From positions 1-64,000 of the forward strand of contig JAMFTG010000142.1 of the NCBI GenBank assembly GCA_023974075.1: a stretch of 64,000 nt of DNA. The letters run 5' to 3'. The first letter of the stretch is position 1, and every line of letters starts with the position of its first letter. This document shows, piece after piece, positions 23,066 through 35,300 of this stretch. Source of the DNA: Chaenocephalus aceratus. Taxonomy: Eukaryota > Chordata > Actinopteri > Perciformes > Channichthyidae. Below the pieces are notes generated by a model. The model worked only from the letters and a program-made list of their open reading frames with translations. It searched no databases and had not been told where the DNA came from. Both the position numbers and the translations under genes were made by a program.

Positions 23066-23336
23066 TTCTGAATTCTGCATTGATATTCTAAGAGTTTGCA
23101 GGACCTGGCTGTGACGGTGAATTCATCATCAGAGCATCAGAGAATTAGGCAGAAAGCAGAAGGAATTTGTCCAGCTAGTGTCAGATCATTGAAGGGATTA
23201 GGGATACTTACAGTTTTTTTAGCGAGATAATCTTCACAAGTGAACTCAACTTTTGTGGGATTTTTGTGACGTTAATTCAGTCGAACAATTACATTTAGTT
23301 TGCTAAACAACAGGTCATTTTGTCACAGCAGTAGAG

Positions 23337-24925
23337 ATGGAGATGAACAATAGAGATGAGCTGGCAGCCAAGCTCGAGATTCTGCAAAAAGAAAATCAGG
23401 AAATGAAGTTGTTGCTGGAGCAGGAGAGGACTTTAAGGGATAAGCTTGAGATTGAAGGCGCTAAAAATAAGGAAGCGATGCTCAACGCATATACAGAGAA
23501 ATCAGCGATGCTATTTAAGCACGATGTGAAAGTGAAAGCCCAGGTAATTGAGCAGAACATCTTGCGCTTCAACAATGAGGACCTGAACATGAAATACGGA
23601 AACCTCCAGAGGTCACACAAGAAGGTTGAAGCCACGATGGCCGCCTTGAGAAAGGCAATCCAGGAACTCAAACAACTGAAAGAACCCTGTGTTGAGGAGC
23701 AAGGTGTAGAGATGGCTGCTTTGTTGAAGGAAAACAAAACACTGAAACAAGAGAAGGAGCGTTGTGTTGAGGAGAAAGATGCAAAGATGGCCGCCTTGCA
23801 AAAGACTAACCAAGAACTCAAACAACTAAAGGATCGTTGTGTTGAGGAGAAAGCTGTACAGTTAGCTGCTCTGCGTGAGAGAAACCAGGAAATCACACAA
23901 CTGAAGGAGCGTTGTGTTAAGGAGGAGGCAAATATGGCCGCCTTGCAAACAACAAACCAGGAACTCAAACAACAAAACTTGCGTTGCGTTGAGGAGAAAG
24001 ATGCAGAGATAGCTACTTTTCTGAAGGAAAACCAAACACTGAAACAAGAGAAGGAACGTTGTGTGGTGGAGGAGGTGAAGGTGGACAAGAAGGAGGATGT
24101 GGAGGTGAAAGTGGAACCAGAAGTTAGGCACGATGTGAAATGAATGCCCTGGAAATTGAGCAGAAAGTCTTGCGCGGAAAGAATGAGGAACTGAACATGA
24201 AATATGGAAAGCTCCTCAAGATGCACGAGAAGGACAAAGCAGAGATGGCCGCCTTGAGAAAGACAAACCAGGATCTCAAACAACTGAAAGAACCCTGTGT
24301 TGAGGAGAAGGATGCAGAGATGGCTGCCTTGCAAAAGACAAACCAGGAACTCAAACAAGAGAAGTTGCATTTTCTTGAGGTGAAACATTTTGAGATAGTC
24401 GTTTTGCATGAGAGAAACCATGAACTCCAACAACAGATGGAACGTTGTGTGGAGGAGAAGGATGCAGAGATAGTTGCTTTGCATGAGAGAAACCAGGAAC
24501 TGGAACAAAAGAAGGAACGTTGTGTGGAGGAGAAGGATGCAGAGATAGTTGCTTTGCATGAGAGAAACCAGGAACTGGAACAACAGAAGGAACGTTGTGT
24601 GGAGGAGAAGGATGCAGAGATAGTTGCTTTGCATGAGAGAAACCAGGAACTGGAACAACAGAAGGAACGTTGTGTGGAGGAGAAGGATGCAGAGATTGCC
24701 GCCTTGCTGAAGAAACAGCTGAAAAAACCACCAAAGGCACTCTGCGTGGTGAAGGAGGAGCTTGTGGAGGTACAGGTGGAGTTGGAGGTGGAACAGGAAG
24801 TGAGGGTGGATCCACCTGAGCAAACCAATGAGCCGATCCCAACAACGCAGAGGAGGACAACACCACGGTGGAGAAGATTAATCAATTCCTTTTCTTGTAT
24901 CCGCCCAAACGTCAACGATGACTAA
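23337..24925 (+). pseudogene. G2: coiled-coil repeat gene with a one-base frameshift
   Basis: This is a copy of the G1 gene. It has one base fewer in the A-run at 24138-24140 (GTGAAATGAATG, where G1, G3 and G4 have four A's). The frame meets TGA at once, giving a 268-residue product (23337-24143). The remainder (24140-24925) stays open in another frame and keeps the normal tail. The C-terminal part has three IVALHERNQELEQ-type repeats, one more than G1, and the N-terminal part one HERNQEITQLK unit fewer. The lesion is in a homopolymer, so a sequencing or assembly error is possible. If real, the short form keeps the head and the first coiled-coil half only. Confidence 0.7.
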
Positions 24926-25939
24926 AAAGGAAAACATGAGACTCAAAGGCAGCCCTGACATCGGCTTTAAAAACTTTAAAAACTTTAAAAAACAAACTCA
25001 CAACAACAAAAAATAATAAGACATTAAAACATTTCAAGTCTAAAGCTCAAAGTGAGTGAGCAACAACATATACTCACAGCCAGTCAGGATATATATTTAA
25101 ACACTTAACAGTTATTAGATCTGGTTAGACATCAACAAAGGTTCCAGAAGAGACTCACAGTGATGTGCAGTTTTAGCCACTAGGGGCAAAAAAACAACCT
25201 TAATTTTAAAAGAAGTAAACTATTCCTTTGCTTCTAGTACCCTTAAATAAGAGGAACATTTAGTCATTACAAGTTATCAGGTTTATGTTATATCGTCATG
25301 TTTAGTTTATAGTATCCACTTTCATCTTTTTGTTGTATTTTTCATATTTATTGAATAGTTCATTTTCATATTTATGTTATATTTATCATGTTTGGTTAAT
25401 AGTCCATTTTTATATGTATCTTATATTTGTCATATTTACTTAATAGTACATTTCTATATTTATGTTTAGTCCATTGTTTACTTGTTAAGTTAAAGTATAG
25501 TTTTGTCAATCAATAAAGAAAACGTTTTATAATGATAACAATACTGACACGTTGATTTATTTTACGTTTGTTTCTCCTGTCTACGTTTAACTTCTTACTT
25601 TTAATTTCAAGTCACCAGAGATTTAATCTGAGATTCAACTAATAACAACATTCAATACAAATACATTTAAATTAAAAACACTAGAATTATTTCTCGTCTG
25701 TTCCTCCTGTTTTTGTCTAGTTACCTTCATATTGAGTGACTTTAGCTCACCTGGCTCTGCCCTGATCAATACACTGACTTAAAGCTACTTCAGTACATAC
25801 TTTATTACCTTGTTTACAAAGTTTGCATTCAACAATTATCATAATAATATAAACAAAGGACAAAACAACACTATGTATTTGATTTCTTTCAAGTTTGTTT
25901 TAATTAGTCAACTAAAACTAGATCTTTTTTTTACATGTC
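24926..25939 (+). other. G2 3' region with polyadenylation signal
   Basis: Copy of the G1 3' region, with AATAAA at 25512-25517 and several one-base indels relative to G1 (for example near 25630 and 25848). No gene is seen. Confidence 0.45.
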
Positions 25940-28900
25940 TGCTGTGTTCAGGTGTATATCAATATGTAAGTGTCTCTACTTTAAAGAGTCCTCTCCTGCT
26001 GATGTTCAGGTGTATATCAGTATGTAATGTCTCTACTTTAAAGAGTCCTCTCCTGCTGATGTTCAGGTGTATATCAGTGTAATGTCTCTACTTTAAAGAG
26101 TCCTCTCCTGCTGATGTTCAGGTGTATATCAGTATGTAGTGTCTCTACTTTAAAGAGTTCTCCTGCTGATGTTCAGGTGTATATCAGTGTAATGTCTCTA
26201 CTTTAAAGAGTCCTCTCCTGCTGATGTTCAGGTGTATATCAGTATGTAGTGTCTCTACTTTAAAGAGTCCTCTCCTGCTGATGTTCAGGTATATCAGTGT
26301 AATGTCTCTACTTTAAAGAGTCCTCTCCTGCTGATGTTCAGGGTATATCATATGTAGTGTCTCTACTTTAAAGAGTCTCTCCTGCTGATGTTCAGGTGTA
26401 TATCAGTATGTAGTGTCTCTACTTTAAAGAGTCCTCTCTGCTGATGTTCAGGTGTATATCAGTATGTAGTGTCTCTACTTTAAAGAGTCCTCTCCTGCTG
26501 ATGTTCAGGTGTATATCAGTGTATGTCTCTACTTTAAAGAGTCCTCTCCTGCTGATGTTCAGGTGTATATCAGTATGTAGTGTCTCTACTTTAAAGAGTC
26601 CTCTCCTGCTGATGTTCAGGTGTATATCAGTGTAATGTCTCTACTTTAAAGAGTCCTCTCCTGCTGATGTTCAGGTGTATATCAATATGTAGTGTCTCTA
26701 CTTTAAAGAGTCCTCTCCTGCTGATGTTCAGGTGTATATCAGTATGTAGTGTCTCTACTTTAAAGAGTCCTCTCCTGCTGATGTTCAGGTGTATATCAGT
26801 ATGTAGTGTCTCTACTTTAAAGAGTCCTCTCCTGCTGATGTTCAGGTGTATATCAGTGTAATGTCTCTACTTTAAAGAGTCCTCTCCTGCTGATGTTCAG
26901 GTGTATATCAGTATGTAGTGTCTCTACTTTAAAGAGTCCTCTCCTGCTGATGTTCAGGTGTATATCAGTATGGAGAGTCTCTACTTTAAAGAGTCCTCTC
27001 CTGCTGATGTTCAGGTGTATATCAGTGTAGTGTCTCTACTTTAAAGAGTCCTCTCCTGCTGATGTTCAGGTGTATATCAGTATGTAGTGTCTCCACTTTA
27101 AAGAGTCCTCTCCTGCTGATGTTCAGGTGTATATCAGTGTAGTGTCTCTACTTTAAAGAGTCCTCTCCTGCTGATGTTCAGGTGTATATCAGTATGTAGT
27201 CTCTCCACTTTAAAGAGTCCTCTCCTGATGATGTGCAGGTGTATATCAGTATGTAGTGTCTCTACTTTAAAGAGTCCTCTCCTGCTGATGTTCAGGTGTA
27301 TATCAGTATGTAGTGTCTCTACTTTAAAGAGTCCTCTCCTGCTGATGTTCAGGTGTATATCAGTATGTAGTGTCTCTACTTTAAAGAGTCCTCTCCTGCT
27401 GATGTAGGTATCAGTAGTGTACTAAGTCCTCTGCTATGTAGGTATAGTAGTGTCTCCACTTTAAAGAGTCCTCTCCTGCTGATGTTCAGGTGTATATCAG
27501 TATGTAGTGTCTCCACTTAAAGAGTCCTCTCCTGCTGATGTTCAGGTGTATATCAGTATGAAGTGTCTCTACTTTAAAGAGTCCTCTCCTGCTGATGTTC
27601 AGGTGTATATCAGTATGTAGTGTCTCCACTTTAAAGAGTCCTCTCCTGCTGATGTTCAGGTGTATATCAGTATGTAGTGTCTCCACCTTAAAGAGTCCTC
27701 TTCTGCTGATGTTCAGGTGTATATCAGTGTGTAGTGTCTCTACTTTAAAGAGTCCTCTCCTGCTGATGTTCAGGTGTATATCAGTACGTAGTATCTCTAC
27801 TTTAAAGAGTCCTCTCCTGCTTATGTTCAGGTGTATATCAGTATGTCGTTGTCTCTACTTTAAAGAGTCCTCTCCTGCTTATGTTCAGGTGTATATCAGT
27901 ATGTCGTGTCTCTACTTTAAAGAGTCCTCTCCTGCTGATGTTCAGGTGTATATCAGTATGTAGTGTCTCTACTTTAAAGAGTCCTCTCCTGCTGATGTTC
28001 AGGTGTATATCAGTATGTAGTGTCTCTACTTTAAAGAGTCCTCTCCTGCTGATGTTCAGGTGTATATCAGTATGTAGTGTCTCCACTTTAAAGAGTCCTC
28101 TCCTGCTGATGTTCAGGTGTATATCAGTATGTAGTGTCTCCACTTTAAAGAGTCCTCTCCTGCTGATGTTCAGGTGTATATCAGTATGTAGTGTCTCTAC
28201 TTTAAAGAGTCCTCTCCTGCTGATGTTCAGGTGTATATCAGTATGTAGTGTCTCTACTTTAAAGAGTCCTCTCCTGCTGATGTTCAGGTGTATATCAGTA
28301 TGTAGTGTCTCCACTTTAAAGAGTCCTCTCCTGCTGATGTTCAGGTGTATATCAGTATGTAGTGTCTCCACTTTAAAGAGTCCTCTCCTGCTGATGTTCA
28401 GGTGTATATCAGTATGTAGTGTCTCCACTTTAAAGAGTCCTCTCATGCTGATGTTCAGGTGTATATCAGTATGAAGTGTCTCTACTTTAAAGAGTCCTCT
28501 CCTGCTGATGTTCAGGTGTATATCAGTATGTAGTGTCTCTACTTTAAAGAGTCCTCTCCTGCTGATGTTCAGGTGTATATCAGTATGAAGTGTCTCTACT
28601 TTAAAGAGTCCTCTCCTGCTGATGTTCAGGTGTACTTAGTGTCTCTACTTTAAAGAGTTCTCTCCTGCTGATGTTCAGGTGTATATCGCTACGTAGTGTC
28701 TCTACTTTAAAGAGTCCTCTCCTGCTGGTGTTCAGGTGTATATCAGTATGAAGTGTCTCTACTTTAAAGAGTCCTCTCCTGCTGATGTTCAGGTGTACTT
28801 AGTGTCTCTACTTTAAAGAGTTCTCTCCTGCTGATGTTCAGGTGTATATCGGTATGTAGTGTCTCTACTTTAAAGAGTCCTCTCCTGCTGATGTTCAGGT

Positions 28901-29100
28901 GTATATCAGTATGTAGTGTCTCTACTTTAAAGAGTCCTCTCCTGCTGATGTTCAGGTGTATATCAGTATGTAGTGTCTCTACTTTAAAGAGTCCTCTCCT
29001 GCTGATGTTCAGGTGTACTTAGTGTCTCTACTTTAAAGAGTCCTCTCCTGCCGATGTTCAGTTGTATATCGGTATGTAGTGTCTTTACTTTAAAGAGTCC
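25940..29100. repeat. Satellite array A4, joining G2 and G3 directly
   Basis: About 55 units. The left part has the 57/55-bp mixture typical of the 3' side of G; the right part (from about 28440) has the GTACTTAGTG short units typical of the 5' side. No E copy lies between them, unlike the G1/G2 and G3/G4 junctions. Irregular, indel-rich units occur at about 26150-26530 and 27395-27450. Confidence 0.95.
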
Positions 29101-29473
29101 TACAATTAGATGGAAAACAGTTACAAAGAGACAGACAATTACAACAAAGAGACAATTAATCACCATAAAAAAATATTTTAGTAGAGAAATGTTTTCATTG
29201 AAGTTAATGTGTATTAATCCTGTAAAAAAAAGTTTTATTCAAAATGGCACTTCATCAAAATGCAATTGAGTGCAACTTCAACGTAACTGTATTTTTGGTT
29301 CCTATTACATAAGATAAGATGTACTTTATTGATCCCAAATTGGGAAATGTTTGCGTTGCAGCAGCATAAAAAACAAGGCATTGCACATAATTAGAAATTA
29401 AAAGAGTAGAAATAAACATTTCAAAAATTTGAAACATATCAAAATAGAAATGTCTTTATCTAAACACAATTGC
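29101..29473 (+). other. G3 upstream block with retroelement fragment
   Basis: Copy of the G1 upstream block, with small private changes (for example CATTGAAG near 29197 and an A-run near 29226). The ACTTTATTGATCCC fragment begins near 29323. Confidence 0.4.
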
Positions 29474-29587
29474 ATTGCTAGGCAACAGCATGGTTCCATT
29501 CTTACTTCCTGTCAGCTGATGTCCTTCACTCCTTATTTGGAATGGAACCTTCAGAATGATGACATCATCTGTTGCCTTCATGTATAA
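29474..29587 (+). promoter_or_regulatory. Putative promoter of G3
   Basis: X-box 29474-29486, CArG box 29531-29540, TGTATAA 29581-29587, same spacing as in G1. Confidence 0.45.
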
Positions 29588-29858
29588 TTCTGAATTCTGC
29601 ATTGATATTCTAGGAGTTTGCAGGACCTGGCTGTGACGGGGAATTCATCATCAGAGCATCAGAGAATTAGGCAGAAAGCAGAAGGAATTTGTCCAGCTAG
29701 TGTCAGATCATTGAAGAGATTAGGGATACTTACAGTTTTTTTAGCGAGATAATCTTCACAAGTGAACTCAACTTTTGTGGGATTTTTGTGACGTTAATTC
29801 AGTCGAACAATTACATTTAGTTTGCTAAACAACAGGTCATTTTGTCACAGCAGTAGAG

Positions 29859-31373
29859 ATGGAGATGAACAATAGAGATGAGCTGGCAGCCAAGCTCGAG
29901 ATTCTGCAAAAAGAAAATCAGGAAATGAAGTTGTTGCTGGAGCAGGAGAGGACTTTAAGGGATAAGCTTGAGATTGAAGGCGCTAAAAATAAGGAAGCGA
30001 TGCTCAACGCATATACAGAGAAATCAGCGATGCTATTTAAGCACGATGTGAAAGTGAAAGCCCAGGTAATTGAGCAGAACATCTTGCGCTTCAACAATGA
30101 GGACCTGAACATGAAATACGGAAACCTCCAGAGGTCACACAAGAAGGTTGAAGCCACGATGGCCGCCTTGAGAAAGGCAATCCAGGAACTCAAACAACTG
30201 AAAGAACCCTGTGTTGAGGAGCAAGGTGTAGAGATGGCTGCTTTGTTGAAGGAAAACAAAACACTGAAACAAGAGAAGGAGCGTTGTGTTGAGGAGAAAG
30301 ATGCAAAGATGGCCGCCTTGCAAAAGACTAACCAAGAACTCAAACAACTGAAGGAGCGTTGTGTTGAGGAGAAAGCTGTACAGTTAGCTGCTCTGCATGA
30401 GAGAAACCAGGAAATCACACAACTGAAGGAGCGTTGTGTTGAGGAGGAGGCAAATATGGCCGCCTTGCAAACAACAAACCAGGAACTCAAACAACAAAAC
30501 TTGCGTTGCGTTGAGGAGAAAGATGCAGAGATAGCTACTTTTCTGAAGGAAAACCAAACACTGAAACAAGAGAAGGAACGTTGTGTGGTGGAGGAGGTGA
30601 AGGTGGACAAGAAGGAGGATGTGGAGGTGAAAGTGGAACCAGAAGTTAGGCACGATGTGAAAATGAATGCCCTGGAAATTGAGCAGAAAGTCTTGCGCGG
30701 AAAGAATGAGGAACTGAACATGAAATATGGAAAGCTCCTCAAGATGCACGAGAAGGACAAAGCAGAGATGGCCGCCTTGAGAAAGACAAACCAGGATCTC
30801 AAACAACTGAAAGAACCCTGTGTTGAGGAGAAGGATGCAGAGATGGCTGCCTTGCAAAAGACAAACCAGGAACTCAAACAAGAGAAGTTGCATTTTCTTG
30901 AGGTGAAACATTTTGAGATAGTCGTTTTGCATGAGAGAAACCATGAACTCCAACAACAGATGGAACGTTGTGTGGAGGAGAAGGATGCAGAGATAGTTGC
31001 TTCGCATGAGAGAAACCAGGAACTGGAACAAAAGATGGAACGTTGTGTGGAGGAGAAGGATGCAGAGATAGTTGCTTTGCATGAGAGAAACCAGGAACTG
31101 GAACAAAAGAAGGAGCGTTGTGTGGAGGAGAAGGATGCAGAGATTGCCGCCTTGCTGAAGAAACAGCTGAAAAAACCACCAAAGGCACTCTGCGTGGTGA
31201 AGGAGGAGCTTGTGGAGGTACAGGTGGAGTTGGAGGTGGAACAGGAAGTGAGGGTGGATCCACCTGAGCAAACCAATGAGCCGATCCCAACAACGCAGAG
31301 GAGGACAACACCACGGTGGAGAAGATTAATCAATTCCTTTTCTTGTATCCGCCCAAACGTCAACGATGACTAA
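29859..31373 (+). CDS. G3: coiled-coil repeat protein, 504 residues
   Basis: Open copy of the same unrecognised gene. It is 25 residues shorter than G1, exactly one repeat: it has one HERNQEITQLK unit where G1 has two. Its C-terminal repeats differ a little (IVASHERNQELEQKM, then IVALHERNQELEQKK). Residues in the N-terminal half change LKERCVKEEAN to LKERCVEEEAN. Head, internal duplication and basic tail are unchanged. It is preceded by array A4 and followed by array A5, the longest satellite array in the window. Confidence 0.7.
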   Translation: MEMNNRDELAAKLEILQKENQEMKLLLEQERTLRDKLEIEGAKNKEAMLNAYTEKSAMLFKHDVKVKAQVIEQNILRFNNEDLNMKYGNLQRSHKKVEATMAALRKAIQELKQLKEPCVEEQGVEMAALLKENKTLKQEKERCVEEKDAKMAALQKTNQELKQLKERCVEEKAVQLAALHERNQEITQLKERCVEEEANMAALQTTNQELKQQNLRCVEEKDAEIATFLKENQTLKQEKERCVVEEVKVDKKEDVEVKVEPEVRHDVKMNALEIEQKVLRGKNEELNMKYGKLLKMHEKDKAEMAALRKTNQDLKQLKEPCVEEKDAEMAALQKTNQELKQEKLHFLEVKHFEIVVLHERNHELQQQMERCVEEKDAEIVASHERNQELEQKMERCVEEKDAEIVALHERNQELEQKKERCVEEKDAEIAALLKKQLKKPPKALCVVKEELVEVQVELEVEQEVRVDPPEQTNEPIPTTQRRTTPRWRRLINSFSCIRPNVNDD

Positions 31374-32389
31374 AAAGGAAAACATGAGACTCAAAGGCAG
31401 CCCTGACATCGGCTTTAAAAACTTTAAAAACTTTAAAAAACAAACTCACAACAACAAAAAATAATAAGACATTAAAACATTTCAAGTCTAAAGCTCAAAG
31501 TGAGTGAGCAACAACATATACTCACAGCCAGTCAGGATATATATTTAAACACTTAACAGTTATTAGATCTGGTTAGACATCAACAAAGGTTCCAGAAGAG
31601 ACTCACAGTGATGTGCAGTTTTAGCCACTAGGGGCAAAAAAACAACCTTAATTTTAAAAGAAGTAAACTATTCCTTTGCTTCTAGTACCCTTAAATAAGA
31701 GGAACATTTAGTCATTACAAATTATCAGGTTTATGTTATATCGTCATGTTTAGTTTATAGTATCCACTTCCATATTTTTGTTGTATTTTTCATATTTATT
31801 GAATAGTTCATTTTCATATTTATCTTATATTTATCATGTTTGGTTAATAGTCCATTTTTATATGTATCTTATATTTGTCATATTTACTTAATAGTACATT
31901 TCTATATTTATGTTTAGTCCATTGTTTACTTGTTAAGTTAAAGTATAGTTTTGTCAATCAATAAAGAAAACGTTTTATAATGATAACAATACTGACACGT
32001 TGATTTATTTTACGTTTTTTTCTCCTGTCTACGTTTAACTTCTTACTTTTAATTTCAAGTCACCAGAGATTTAATCTGAGAATTCAACTAATAACAACAT
32101 TCAATACAAATACATTTAAATTAAAAACACTAGAATTATTTCTCGTCTGTTCCTCCTGTTTTTGTCTAGTTACCTTCATATTGAGTGACTTTAGCTCACC
32201 TGGCTCTGCCCTGATCAATACACTGACTTAAAGCTACTTCAGTACATACTTTATTACCTTGTTTACAAAGTTTGCATTCAACAATTATCATAATAAATAT
32301 AAACAAAGGACAAAACAACACTATGTATTTGATTTCTTTCAAGTTTGTTTTAATTTAGTCAACTAAAACTAGATCTTTTTTTTACATGT
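31374..32389 (+). other. G3 3' region with polyadenylation signal
   Basis: Copy of the G1 3' region; AATAAA at 31960-31965. No gene is seen. Confidence 0.45.
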
Positions 32390-35300
32390 CTGCTGATGTT
32401 CAGGTGTATATCAGTATGTAATGTCTCTACTTTAAAGAGTCCTCTCCTGCTGATGTTCAGGTGTATATCAGTATGTAGTCTCTGTACTTTAAAGAGTCCT
32501 CTCCTGCTGATGTTCAGGTGTATATCAGTGTAATGTCTCTACTTTAAAGAGTCCTCTCCTGCTGATGTTCAGGTGTATATCAGTATGGAGAGTCTCTACT
32601 TTAAAGAGTCCTCTCCTGCTGATGTTCAGGTGTATATCAGTATGTAGTGTCTCTACTTTAAAGAGTCCTCTCCTGTGATGTTCAGGTGTATATCAGTGTA
32701 ATGTCTCTACTTTAAAGAGTCCTCTCCTGCTGATGTTCAGGTGTATATCAGTATGTAATGTCTCTACTTTAAAGAGTCCTCTCCTGCTGATGTTCAGGTG
32801 TATATCAGTGTAATGTCTCTACTTTAAAGAGTCCTCTCCTGCTGATGTTCAGGTGTATATCAGTATGGAGAGTCTCTACCTTTAAAGAGTCCTCTCCTGC
32901 TGATGTTCAGGTGTATATCAGTATGTAGTGTCTCTACTTTAAAGAGTCCTCTCCTGCTTGATGTTCAGGTGTATATCAGTGTAATGTCTCTACTTTAAAG
33001 AGTCCTCTCCTGCTGATGTTCAGGTGTATATCAGTATGTAGTGTCTCTACTTTAAAGAGTCCTCTCCTGCTGATGTTCAGGTGTATATCAGTATGTAATG
33101 TCTCTACTTTAAAGAGTCCTCTCCTGCTGATGTTCAGGTGTATATCAGTATGTAGTGTCTCTACTTAAAGAGTCCTCTCCTGCTGATGTTCAGGTGTATA
33201 TTCAGTGTAATGTCTCTACTTTAAAGAGTCCTCTCCTGCTGATGTTCAGGTGTATATCAGTATGTAGTATCTCTACTTTAAAGAGTCCTCTCTGCTGATG
33301 TTCAGGTGTATATCAGTGTAATTGTCTCTACTTTAAAGAGTCCTCTCCTGCTGATGTTCAGGTGTATATCAATATGTAGTGGTCTCTACTTTAAAGAGTC
33401 CTCTCCTGCTGATGTTCAGGTGTATATCAGTATGTAGTGTCTCTACTTTAAAGAGTCCTCTCCTGCTGATGTTCAGGTATATCAGTATGTAGTCTCTACT
33501 TAAGAGTCCTCTCTGCTATGTTCAGGTGTTATCAGTATGTCTCTACTTTAAAGAGTCCTCTCCTGCTGATGTTCAGGTGTATATCAGTATGTAAGTGTCT
33601 CTACTTTAAAGAGTCCTCTCCTGCTGATGTTCAGGTGTATATCAGTATGTAGTGTCTCTACTTTAAAGAGTCCTCTCCTGCTGATGTTCAGGTGTATATC
33701 AGTATGTAGTGTCTCTACTTTAAAGAGTCCTCTCCTGCTGATGTTCAGGTGTATATCAGTATGTAGTGTCTCTACTTTAAAGAGTCCTCTCCTGCTGATG
33801 TTCAGGTGTATATCAGTATGTAGTGTCTCTACTTTAAAGAGTCCTCTCCTGCTGATGTTCAGGTGTATATCAGTGTAGTGTCTCACTTAAGAGTCCTCTC
33901 TGCTGATGTTCAGTGTATCAGTATGTAGTCTCACTTAAAGAGTCCTCTCCTGATGATGTGCAGGTGTATATCAGTATGTAGTGTCTCTACTTTAAAGAGT
34001 CCTCTCTGCTGATGTTCAGGTGTATATCAGTATGTAGTGTCTCTACTTTAAAGAGTCCTCTCCTGCTGATGTTCAGGTGTATATCAGTATGTAGTGTCTC
34101 CACTTTAAAGAGTCCTCTCCTGCTGATGTTCAGGTGTATATCAGTATGTAGTGTCTCCACTTTAAAGAGTCCTCTCCTGCTGATGTTCAGGTGTATATCA
34201 GTGTAATGTCTCTACTTTAAGAGTCCTCTCCTGCTGATGTTCAGGTGTATATCAGTATGTAGTGTCTCTACTTTAAAGAGTCCTCTCCTGCTGATGTTCA
34301 GGTGTATATCAGTATGTAATGTCTCTACTTTAAAGAGTCCTCTCCTGCTGATGTTCAGGTGTATATCAGTATGTAGTGTCTCTACTTTAAAGAGTCCTCT
34401 CCTGCTGATGTTCAGGTGTATATCAGTGTAATGTCTCTACTTTAAAGAGTCCTCTCCTGCTGATGTTCAGGTGTATATCAGTATGTAGTGTCTCTACTTT
34501 AAAGAGTCCTCTCCTGCTGATGTTCAGGTGTATATCAGTGTAATGTCTCTACTTTAAAGAGTCCTCTCCTGCTGATGTTCAGGTGTATATCAATATGTAG
34601 TGTCTCTACTTTAAAGAGTCCTCTCCTGCTGATGTTCAGGTGTATATCAGTATGTAGTGTCTCTACTTTAAAGAGTCCTCTCCTGCTGATGTTCAGGTGT
34701 ATATCAGTATGTAGTGTCTCTACTTTAAAGAGTCCTCTCCTGCTGATGTTCAGGTGTATATCAGTATGTAGTGTCTCTACTTTAAAGAGTCCTCTCCTGC
34801 TGATGTTCAGGTGTATATCAGTATGGAGAGTCTCTACTTTAAAGAGTCCTCTCCTGCTGATGTTCAGGTGTATATCAGTGTAGTGTCTCTACTTTAAAGA
34901 GTCCTCTCCTGCTGATGTTCAGGTGTATATCAGTATGTAGTGTCTCCACTTTAAAGAGTCCTCTCCTGCTGATGTTCAGGTGTATATCAGTGTAGTTGTC
35001 TCTACTTTAAAGAGTCCTCTCCTGCTGATGTTCAGGTGTATATCAGTATGTAGTCTCTCCACTTTAAAGAGTCCTCTCCTGATGATGTGCAGGTGTATAT
35101 CAGTATGTAGTGTCTCTACTTTAAAGAGTCCTCTCCTGCTGATGTTCAGGTGTATATCAGTATGTAGTGTCTCTACTTTAAAGAGTCCTCTCCTGCTGAT
35201 GTTCAGGTGTATATCAGTATGTAGTGTCTCCACTTTTAAAGAGTCCCTCTCTGCTGATGTTCAGGTGTATATCAGTATGTAGTGTCTCCACTTTAAAGAG

